Positions 6,879 to 14,600 of a DNA stretch of 18,497 nt are shown here, piece by piece; the stretch's first letter is position 1; each line of letters opens with the position of its first letter. The DNA is from Tidjanibacter sp. (GTDB lineage Bacteria > Bacteroidota > Bacteroidia > Bacteroidales > Rikenellaceae), in NCBI GenBank assembly GCA_017379955.1, contig JAFNVE010000119.1:1-18497 (forward strand). The letters run 5' to 3'. The translations under genes and the position numbers were made by a program. A model generated the notes under the pieces. It ran no database searches and was not told the origin of the DNA. It was given only the letters and a program-made list of their open reading frames with translations.

Positions 6879-8090
6879 TTATGCAGTCTTAGTAGCTTTT
6901 TTCTTAGCGGCCTTCTTCTCCTCCAAAGCCTTCTCTACCTCAATCTGGCAGTCGCTGAGGACGTTCATATAGTTGATGAACGCTGCATAACTCGAATCGT
7001 AGGGATTCACATAGTGCTGTGCATCGCCATCCGAGAACCACTTGGTAGCCATATAGTAGAAGTTGTCCGAAGCCTTCATAAAGTTCCAAACATAGTTGAA
7101 GTCGTCGCTACCCAACTTGTTTACATTGCTCTGCATATCGTAGAGTTTCGAGAATGCCTCGTTCTGCAACTCGTTACCGAGCCAAGCGGTGATATCGCGC
7201 TCCTCATCGGTCCACGACATAGGATGGGGGCAGTGCAATACGCCAATAGGTTGGTGTGCCGCAGCAGCCTCGCCTACGGTTGCGAACTCCATACCCTCTG
7301 CAGCAACTACCTTGCCCACAAGAGCCTTCATAAAGTCGAAGATACCGGTCGATGCCTTCTGACGCTCGCCAAAGGTGTCGTAACCCATCACAAGGTTAAC
7401 AACCTCGCCATTGGTTGCGCCAAGCCACTCCATAAAGAGGTCAGCGTTGATTGCGCCACCACCGAAGTTCATGCTGATATCGTCGCTGAGCTTATAGTTA
7501 CGCAGTGCGATGCGGAGTTTCTGGTTGAGTGCATTAGCGTAGATGTAGTCTGCGCTCTTCCAACCCAAAACGTGCTTAGCACCCTCGGTAACCATCGCCT
7601 TGAAGCCCATAGCAGCTACGCGGTCGCCAATAGCGTCCGAGTAGATAAGCTCAGTATTTGCAAAGGTTGTAGGGGTCTGGCCGAACTCCTTCTTAATCAT
7701 TGCAACCTCAGCCTTAACCTCCTGCTCGAACTCCTTGCCCTCAACGAGCGACGAGAGCGAGTGGCAGTAACTACCAGCCACGAACTCAACGCAACCGGTT
7801 GCAGCCAACTTCTTGAAACTCTCCAAAGCCTCGGGAGCATAGTGTTTGAGCTGCTCGACAGCCAAGCCCGAAATCGAGAAACTAACCTTGAACGCACCCT
7901 GATACTGCTCAATCATCTCGAGCAGAAGGTTGTTCATAGGCAGGTAGCAGTCAGCAGCAACTCGCTGAACAACGGCACGATTAGCCGACATATCCAGGTA
8001 GTTGTGGTCCTTACCCATATTGAAGAATCGGTAAGTTTTCAGTCGCAAGGGCTGATGCACATCAAAGTGGAAACAGATTGTCTTATTCAT
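6879..8090 (-). CDS. GH57 family alpha-glucan-active enzyme (alpha-amylase or branching-type)
   Basis: GH57 enzymes cleave or rearrange alpha-1,4-glucans with retention. The 403-residue protein has motif 1 HQP (12-14), the catalytic nucleophile motif FANTELIYSD with E147, the acid/base motif MGYDTFGE with D238, and the downstream SWTDEERDITAWLGN segment (292-305), so the active site appears intact. The C-terminus is a Lys/Ala-rich tail (386-403). There is no signal peptide, so it acts in the cytosol on storage glucan. It is the last gene of a debranching enzyme-GT4-GH57 unit (32 bp after GT4) and ends at a strong terminator. At 403 residues it is shorter than characterised GH57 branching enzymes (about 520-560), so amylase or glucanotransferase activity is likelier, but branching activity cannot be excluded. 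Confidence 0.88.
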   Translation of the reverse strand: MNKTICFHFDVHQPLRLKTYRFFNMGKDHNYLDMSANRAVVQRVAADCYLPMNNLLLEMIEQYQGAFKVSFSISGLAVEQLKHYAPEALESFKKLAATGCVEFVAGSYCHSLSSLVEGKEFEQEVKAEVAMIKKEFGQTPTTFANTELIYSDAIGDRVAAMGFKAMVTEGAKHVLGWKSADYIYANALNQKLRIALRNYKLSDDISMNFGGGAINADLFMEWLGATNGEVVNLVMGYDTFGERQKASTGIFDFMKALVGKVVAAEGMEFATVGEAAAAHQPIGVLHCPHPMSWTDEERDITAWLGNELQNEAFSKLYDMQSNVNKLGSDDFNYVWNFMKASDNFYYMATKWFSDGDAQHYVNPYDSSYAAFINYMNVLSDCQIEVEKALEEKKAAKKKATKTA

Positions 8091-8122
8091 ATCTTAGTTT
8101 TTCTTTATTTTTTATTTTCTCG

Positions 8123-9445
8123 TTACTTAGCCATTGCGCAAGCCTTCTCATACACATCGAGTACCTCGCCTGCTGCCTTGTCCCATTTCATTGCGTTAAC
8201 CTCCTGCAAGCCTTTCTCGGCAAAAATATGGGCGAGTGCGGGATAAGTCACCAGACCATAAATTGCGTCAGCCATCGCATCGATGTCCCAATAGTCTACC
8301 TTGATAGCGTAGTCGAGTACCTCGGCAACACCCGACTGCTTGGAGATAATGGTGGGAACGTTAGACTTCATAGCCTCCAAAGGCGAAATACCGAAAGGCT
8401 CCGATACGCTCGGCATAATGTAGACATCGCTCATAGCAAACATCTTCTTCACATCGTCGCCACGGAGGAAACCTGTGAAGTGGAACTTGTCGGCAATGCC
8501 CAACTTAGCCACACGACGGATAACGTGGTTCATCATATCGCCACTACCCGCCATCACAAAGCGCACGTTCTTAGTACGTTTGAGTACCTTCGCTGCTGCC
8601 TCTACAAAGTAGTCGGGGCCCTTCTGATAGGTGATACGGCCAAGGAAGGTAACAACCTTATCCTTCACGCCGCGCTCAACCTCAATCTCCTGACCCTCGG
8701 CAAAGCGCACCGCATTGTGAACGGTAACCACCTTGCTGGGGTCGATACCGTAGCGGTTGATAACAATGTTACGAGTGAGGTGGCTCACTGCCATCACCAT
8801 ATCGGCAGCCGCCATACCGGCCTTCTCGATTGCGTGTACCTCGGGGTTCACACTCTCGCCACTTCGGTCATACTCGGTAGCGTGGATGTGTACCACCAGC
8901 GGTTTGCCCGACACACGCTTTGCAGCCATACCTGCATAGTAGGTAAGCCAATCGTGAGCGTGGATAACATCAAACTTACCCTCCAAGTCGCGTGCCACCT
9001 GTGCAGCAACAGTAGCATAGCGTGCTACCTCCTCCATCAGATTTGCACCATACTTACCCGAGAAGGTGTAACGCTCCTTCCACACATCGCCACCAATCTG
9101 GCTGTGGATTGCTCTACTACCACTCTCCTCAAATGCCTTGCGCTCCTTCTCAAAGTCCTCAGGAGTAATATAGGGCACCATATTGGAGTCAATCTCGTAG
9201 AACTTAACCCTACGCCACAACTCCTGCTCCTCGGTGTCTACCGGAGCGGAGGTGTAGGTAGCATCTACGTCACTCGCATTTACCACACGCACAAAACGCT
9301 GATCCTCATCGCCGTATGCGCGAGGTACTACAAAATTGACATCTACTCCCAATTTGCCGAGGCTGCGTGTCAATCCGTAGCAGGCTGTTCCGAGACCTCC
9401 TGCAATATGCGGAGGAAACTCCCAACCGAACATTAATACTCTCAT
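8123..9445 (-). CDS. GT4-type glycosyltransferase, glycogen synthase-like
   Basis: This GT-B fold retaining glycosyltransferase has 440 residues. The N-terminal half opens with MRVLMFGWEFPPHIAGGLGT, the acceptor-side glycine loop, and carries HAHDW (162-166). The donor-binding half has the E-X7-E signature SEPFGISPLE (E349 and E357) and GRITYQKGPDYFVEA (269-283). The likely donor is a nucleotide-glucose and the likely acceptor an alpha-glucan, judged from the operon it sits in between a debranching enzyme and a GH57 enzyme; the sequence itself does not fix the substrate. There is no signal peptide or TM segment, so it is cytosolic. A GH57-GT4 neighbour pair also occurs in mycobacteria (the Rv3031-Rv3032 polymethylated glucan genes). 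Confidence 0.88.
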   Translation of the reverse strand: MRVLMFGWEFPPHIAGGLGTACYGLTRSLGKLGVDVNFVVPRAYGDEDQRFVRVVNASDVDATYTSAPVDTEEQELWRRVKFYEIDSNMVPYITPEDFEKERKAFEESGSRAIHSQIGGDVWKERYTFSGKYGANLMEEVARYATVAAQVARDLEGKFDVIHAHDWLTYYAGMAAKRVSGKPLVVHIHATEYDRSGESVNPEVHAIEKAGMAAADMVMAVSHLTRNIVINRYGIDPSKVVTVHNAVRFAEGQEIEVERGVKDKVVTFLGRITYQKGPDYFVEAAAKVLKRTKNVRFVMAGSGDMMNHVIRRVAKLGIADKFHFTGFLRGDDVKKMFAMSDVYIMPSVSEPFGISPLEAMKSNVPTIISKQSGVAEVLDYAIKVDYWDIDAMADAIYGLVTYPALAHIFAEKGLQEVNAMKWDKAAGEVLDVYEKACAMAK

Positions 9446-9500
9446 ATCTATTTATCCCTTATTTTTTTATTGTTTTCTCTTCTTTCCTCTTTTTCCTCTA

Positions 9501-9519
9501 AGGAGTAACATTTACTCCT
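9501..9519 (-). other. intercistronic hairpin at the debranching-enzyme stop codon
   Basis: AGGAGTAA (9501-9508) and TTACTCCT (9512-9519) form a perfect 8-bp stem with a 3-nt loop. It overlaps the stop codon of the debranching enzyme (9518-9520) within the unit. No U tract follows on the minus strand (the transcript continues with A/G-rich sequence), so it is not a terminator. It could protect or define mRNA ends between the two cistrons. Confidence 0.5.
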
Positions 9520-11449
9520 ATTTTCTTTTGCGCTTGTACTTGTCAACCATCTCCTTGATGCGCAAGACAGCACCTACGCTCCAAGCCTGCGAAATCGAGC
9601 CGCGTGCGTGGTGGGGTGGATCACCGTCGAAAATCTCACCAATCGAGCCGATACCGTAGGTGTTAAGCTCATCAGCAAAGCCCTCGAGAATCTCCTCAGC
9701 CTTGGGAATAAAGCCCTTGCCCTGAACATCGAACTTAGCCTTCACATAGTGCTCCAAGAGCCAAGTCCAAACGGTACCCTGGTGGTATGCCAAGTCACGC
9801 TCACGCTGCGAGCCGCCGTAGTGACCCTGATAGAGGGGGTTGCGGGGCGAGAGGGTACGCAGACCCTTAGGTGTGAGCAGGTGGCGACGTACAACATCGG
9901 CAATCGACTCCTGCTGTACGAGGTTAACCATCTTATACTCTACCGAGCAAGCAATTATCTGGTTGGGGCGGATAAAGTTATTCGCACCCTTGCCGTCAAC
10001 ATAGTCTGCCAAGTAGCCCTGATCCTCCAACCAGAAGAGTTTGAGGAACGACTCCTTGGTCTTTGCAGGCTCTGCCTTCCACTCAGCAACAAACTCCTTG
10101 TCGCCAGCCAAGCGAGCCTGGTCGATAGCGTAGCAGAGCGCGTTGTACCAGAGCGCGTTAATCTCTACCTGATAGCCATCACGACCGGTTACGGGCTTGC
10201 CATCAACAACAGCATCCATCCAGGTCATCGCGCAATCCTCACGCGAAGCCCAAACCAAACCGTTGGTGTGGAGAGCTACATAGCCATCTACGCCGCGACG
10301 ATATGCGCGAAGCACATCCTTAACATAGTTGCCATACTTAGCCCAAATCTCCTTCTTGCCCATAAAGTCCTCCAACTGCTGCAAGCACCATACGAACCAC
10401 AGAGGAGCATCCACCGAGTTGTATGCCGAGCCTACGTTGGGGAACATACCATCTTTCATCTGAGCAGTCATCGTGTCGATAACCTCCAAGCAACTCTTCA
10501 CATCGCCCTGTGCCAGAGTGATACCGGGCAACGAGATGAAGGTGTCGCGACCCCAGCTGCCAAACCAAGGATAGCCGGCAACTGCGAGAGTCTTATCACC
10601 GTGACGTACGATAAACTGACGAGCCGAGTGACGCAAGCACGAGAAGAAGTCAATCTTGTTGCTACGCAATGCAATCTCCTCCTCAAATGCACCCTCCAAC
10701 TTCGCAGGGTCAATCTCCTCGCTCACCGAGCCACAGAAGATTACAGGCTGACCCTCTTTGAGTTCCAACTCGAAGTAACCGGGGGTGAGCAAATCCTCGT
10801 GATAGTCGTAGCCACGACGATACTCCTCTGCATACTCGAAGTCGTAGTACCAATCGGGAGCGGCTACAAACTCCGACTCCACATTGGTCTGCATATTGAG
10901 CCAGGGGAACTCCTGATAGAGGCGGCACTTCACACCACCCTTAATCTCGTAGGAGTGGCCATCGGCATACATATTCGCCTTGCTCAGCGAGTGTTTGTCG
11001 CGGAAAGCAAGGAAGGGACGCAGGCGCAGAGTCACGCTATCGCCCTCCAAAAGGGTGTAACGGATGAAGAGGCGCGAGCGCGAGTGACGCCACAAAAGCT
11101 CCTTCTGAATCAGCACTCCGCCCACACGATAGGTGATAGTAGGGGTAGGAGTGTACTTGAAGTCGACAATATACTTGTGACCTCGGGGCTCGTAGTTGTT
11201 CGGGAAGCGGTGGATAGCGAGGTTGAAGGGCTGCTCCTCGTACATAATGGTCTCATCGAGCGACGAGAGCAACACATACTGCTTATCCTCCTCATTGATG
11301 GGGCTAACAATCAGACCGTGGTACTTACGGGTGTTGCAGCACACGATGGTAGTGCTCATATAACCACCCGCTCTGTCGGTCGAAAGCATCTCTCTCTGGA
11401 GCGAATACTCCAAGTTGCCCAAACTGTTTTTATCAAATGTCAACGGCAT
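9518..11449 (-). CDS. glycogen debranching enzyme (amylo-alpha-1,6-glucosidase, GH133-type)
   Basis: The enzyme removes alpha-1,6 branches of glycogen so that phosphorylase can continue. The 643-residue protein has the N-terminal GDE domain (about 1-240, starting with LGNLEYSLQREMLSTDRAGGYMST in outline) and a C-terminal six-hairpin catalytic domain. That domain contains AGYPWFGSWGRDTFISLPG (residues 291-309), the TWMDA motif (409-413), RDGYQVEINALWYNAL (423-438) and SIGEIFDGDPPHHARGSISQ (602-621). The length is normal for bacterial single-activity GDEs and there is no signal peptide, so the substrate is intracellular glucan. It is first in the unit with GT4 (72 bp downstream) and GH57, and has a promoter overlapped by palindromes (11461-11508). 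Its products would feed the phosphorylase half of the fusion protein encoded just upstream. Confidence 0.93.
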   Translation of the reverse strand: MPLTFDKNSLGNLEYSLQREMLSTDRAGGYMSTTIVCCNTRKYHGLIVSPINEEDKQYVLLSSLDETIMYEEQPFNLAIHRFPNNYEPRGHKYIVDFKYTPTPTITYRVGGVLIQKELLWRHSRSRLFIRYTLLEGDSVTLRLRPFLAFRDKHSLSKANMYADGHSYEIKGGVKCRLYQEFPWLNMQTNVESEFVAAPDWYYDFEYAEEYRRGYDYHEDLLTPGYFELELKEGQPVIFCGSVSEEIDPAKLEGAFEEEIALRSNKIDFFSCLRHSARQFIVRHGDKTLAVAGYPWFGSWGRDTFISLPGITLAQGDVKSCLEVIDTMTAQMKDGMFPNVGSAYNSVDAPLWFVWCLQQLEDFMGKKEIWAKYGNYVKDVLRAYRRGVDGYVALHTNGLVWASREDCAMTWMDAVVDGKPVTGRDGYQVEINALWYNALCYAIDQARLAGDKEFVAEWKAEPAKTKESFLKLFWLEDQGYLADYVDGKGANNFIRPNQIIACSVEYKMVNLVQQESIADVVRRHLLTPKGLRTLSPRNPLYQGHYGGSQRERDLAYHQGTVWTWLLEHYVKAKFDVQGKGFIPKAEEILEGFADELNTYGIGSIGEIFDGDPPHHARGSISQAWSVGAVLRIKEMVDKYKRKRK

Positions 11450-11460
11450 CTTGTTTATCT

Positions 11461-11480
11461 TTTACCAAATTTCTGGTAAA
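11461..11480 (-). promoter_or_regulatory. operator-like palindrome over the debranching-enzyme transcription start
   Basis: TTTACCA (11461-11467) and TGGTAAA (11474-11480) are perfect inverted arms separated by 6 bp. The predicted start of transcription (near 11470) falls in the centre, and the outer arm overlaps the -7 element. Position and symmetry fit a repressor site; it could equally be a weak hairpin in the short leader. The cognate regulator is not in the window. Confidence 0.45.
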
Positions 11481-11508
11481 TATAATTTTTTTAAACGTTT
11501 ATGTCAAG
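11477..11508 (-). promoter_or_regulatory. promoter of the debranching enzyme-GT4-GH57 unit
   Basis: On the minus strand TATATTTA (complement of 11477-11484) matches TAnnTTTG at all but the last base, with CTTG 20 bp upstream as a -33. The same DNA also reads as TTGACA, 17 bp, TATATT (complements of 11502-11507 and 11479-11484), an almost ideal sigma70-type arrangement. The spacer contains the perfect palindrome TAAACGTTTA (11492-11501), whose central CG resembles LacI-family operators. A start near 11470 leaves a leader of about 20 nt. Confidence 0.55.
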
Positions 11509-11604
11509 TTTTTTCGGGACTTTTTTATCGCTAACTCTTTTAGCCTCATCGGTATTAACTTCTGGTGCACTCTGTGCCACAAAACCGCAATACCTATAAT
11601 ATAA

Positions 11605-11651
11605 TAAAAAAGTCAAACTCTATCCGACCCACCCCACGGCAGGTCGGACAG
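11605..11651 (-). terminator. terminator of the synthase-phosphorylase fusion gene
   Basis: In the minus-strand transcript CTGTCCGACC (complement of 11642-11651) pairs with GGTCGGATAG (complement of 11620-11629): a 10-bp stem with one G-U pair and a 12-nt loop. The U tract CTTTTTTATT follows within 9 nt. It begins 14 bp after the fusion gene's stop codon and isolates that gene from the debranching-enzyme unit downstream. Confidence 0.75.
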
Positions 11652-11665
11652 AATCTGTATAGTGC

Positions 11666-14600
11666 TTATGCCCACTTCACCAGAGCGAAGTCCATGCGGT
11701 GGGGCAGATTTGCGTTCTTAGCGAATACGCGGATTGCCACGTCGTAGGAGCCGGTCTGTGCGGGAGTCATATCAATAGTGTAGGTCACGAGGCTGCCCTC
11801 AACATTGCTTACGCTCATCTCGTGAGTCGAAACAATCTTCACAGCGCGACCCTGCTCAATCTGGTTAGCGAGAACTACCTCAACGCCGATATCTTCCTTC
11901 GACAGAGCAGCAACATCAACCTTCACCTCGAAGCGATAGGGGTTACCCACCATAATTGCCTCCTTAGCGATGTTAGCCTGCTTGGTCTCAACCACGCGAA
12001 CCTTATCCCACTCGCCACTCACGCGACGCTTCCAAGCTGCAATCTGGCGAGCCAGAGTGTAGTCGTTAGCCATCAACTGCTGGTGACGCTCCGAGAGTTT
12101 GCCATAGAAGCGATCCTCGTAGTCGGTAATCATACGGTTGGTGGTGAAGTTCGAAGCGATGTCTGCTACGCAGCTCTTAATCGAGCCAACCCACTCGTGA
12201 GGAATACCATCCTCGCCACGGTTGTAGTAGCGGGGAACAATCTCCTCCTCGATGGTGCGGTAGATCATCTCTGCATCCAACTCGTTCTGGAAACGCTGAT
12301 CGTCGTACGAGCGCTCCATAGGCAGCATCCAACCTGCGCCCTCTTTGTAGCCCTCTACCCACCAGCCGTCCATAACGCTGAATTGGAGAACACCGTTCAT
12401 GATACACTTCTCACCGCTGGTACCCGAAGCCTCCAAAGGACGGGTAGGAGTATTCAACCATACATCCACGCCCTGTACCATCTTGCGAGCCAAATCCATA
12501 TCGTAGTTCTGGATAAATACTACCTTACCTACGAACTCGGGCATTGCCGATACCTCAACAATACGCTTAATCAGATCCTGACCGGGCTTATCGTTGGGGT
12601 GAGCCTTACCAGCAAATACGAACTGTACGGGGTGTACAGGGTTGTTAACGATTGCCGACAGACGCTCCAAGTTGGTAAAGAGCAGATATGCACGCTTGTA
12701 GGTTGCGAAACGACGAGCAAAACCGATAGTCAGCACATCGGGACGCAGGGTCTCCTTGATGGTTACAAGAGTGCGGGGAGTAGCAAACAGAGTCTGGCGA
12801 GGATCCGAGAAACGGTTACGGATATGCTTAATCAGACGCTGTTTGAGAGCCATACGGCAGCTCCACAACTCCTCATCGGGAATGTTGTGTACCTTCTGCC
12901 AAGCGGGAATATTATAGAGTCTATCCTCGAATCCCTCGGGGAAGTACTTGCTATACAGACGACGGAGGCTCGATGCGGTCCAGGTGGGGAAGTGAACACC
13001 ATTGGTCACATAGCCAACGTGCAACTCATCCTTGAAGTAGCCGGGCCACATACCACCGAGAATCTCCTTGCTCACCTCACCGTGCAACCAGCTTACACCG
13101 TTAACCTCCTGCGAGAGGTTGCAAGCGAGGAAGCTCATCGAGAACTTCTCGTTGGGGTCATTGGGATTGGTCTTACCGAGGTTGATGAACTGATCCCAGG
13201 TGATGCCGAGGCGATCGGGATAGTGCGACATATACTGACGAATCATCTGCTCGGGGAATGCATCGTGACCTGCGGGTACGGGGGTGTGGGTGGTGAAGAG
13301 CGACGAGCTGCGAACAACCTCCATTGCCTCGCTGAACGAGAGCTTCTTGCTGTCGATGAGGTTGTAGATACGCTCCAGACCGATAAATGCTGCGTGACCC
13401 TCGTTGCAGTGGTAAACATCGCTCTTGATGCCCAACTTGCGGAGTGCACGGATACCGGCAACACCGAGTACCAACTCCTGTTTCAGACGGTTCTCCCAAT
13501 CGCCACCATAGAGGTAGTGGGTAATCGAACGGTCCTCAGCGAGGTTGAGCTCGTGGTCGGTATCGAGCAGGTAGAGGTCGGTGCGACCTACCTCGCACTT
13601 CCAGATGCGTGCAGTAACTGTACGACCGGGGAATGCGATGTGTACCGAGCACCAGTTACCCTCTGCGTCACGCGCGGGGCTGATGGGGAGTTTGTAGAAG
13701 TTCTGAGCCTCATAGCTTGCCTCCTGAGCACCCTGCGACGAGAGTTTCTGAGTGAAGTAGCCATAGCGATAGAGCAGACCCACAGCAACCATAGGCACGT
13801 TCTTGTCACTTGCCTCCTTCAAATAGTCACCTGCGAGGATACCCAGACCACCCGAGTAAATCTTCAACGAGCTGTGCAAACCATACTCCATACTGAAGTA
13901 GGCGATGCGGGGACCCTGTGCGGTCTTCTTAGCCTCCATATAGTTCTGGAATGCGCCATAGACCTCATCCATCTTAGCGAGGAATGCCTGATCCTGCTCC
14001 AACTCTTTGTAACGCTGGTAGCCCAACTTATCGAGGAACTCGATGGGGTTGCGGCTGCAAGCCTCCCACAATACGGGGTCAATCGAGGTAAAGAGCTCGT
14101 GTGCGCCAAGAGTCCACGACCACCAGAGGTTCTTCGACAACTCCTCCAGAGGACGAAGACGCTGGGGCAACGACTTCTCAACCATCAGACGAGTCCACGA
14201 GGGGGTGTTGCTGATGAGCTGCTGACGCACGAAGTTAATCTGCTCGTTGTATGCGCCACCACCATCATAGACTGCCTTGTTGGTGCGTGCTACTACGTTG
14301 TCGAGTGCTACATTGTATGCCTCGTGGTAGTAGTTGATAAGATTCTCCCAGAGTGCAGTGCGCGATACGGTAAATGCCGACTTGCGTGCTGCGGTCATCG
14401 AGCGGGCATTCATTGCCGAGTAGCGAACAATTGCATCGGCGATGCTCTCGATAACGTGGCTGTCGTTGGTATCATTGCGCTCGATAACCTCTACACCCTT
14501 GTGCTCCTTGCAGTGCTGAGCAACCCAGAGGCCGAAGCCTGCCAGAGTGGTGGTAACGGTGGGAACCGAGAAGGCAACGCTCTCCAGAGGAGTGTAGCCC

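Noticed and set aside
7014..9436. Two long plus-strand frames (7014-8246 and 8078-9436) opposite GH57 and GT4
   Set aside because: Antisense register shadows of well-supported enzymes; they overlap each other and lack recognisable features.
9608..11479. Open plus-strand frame of 623 codons opposite the debranching enzyme
   Set aside because: Same register effect; the minus-strand protein carries all the GDE motifs.
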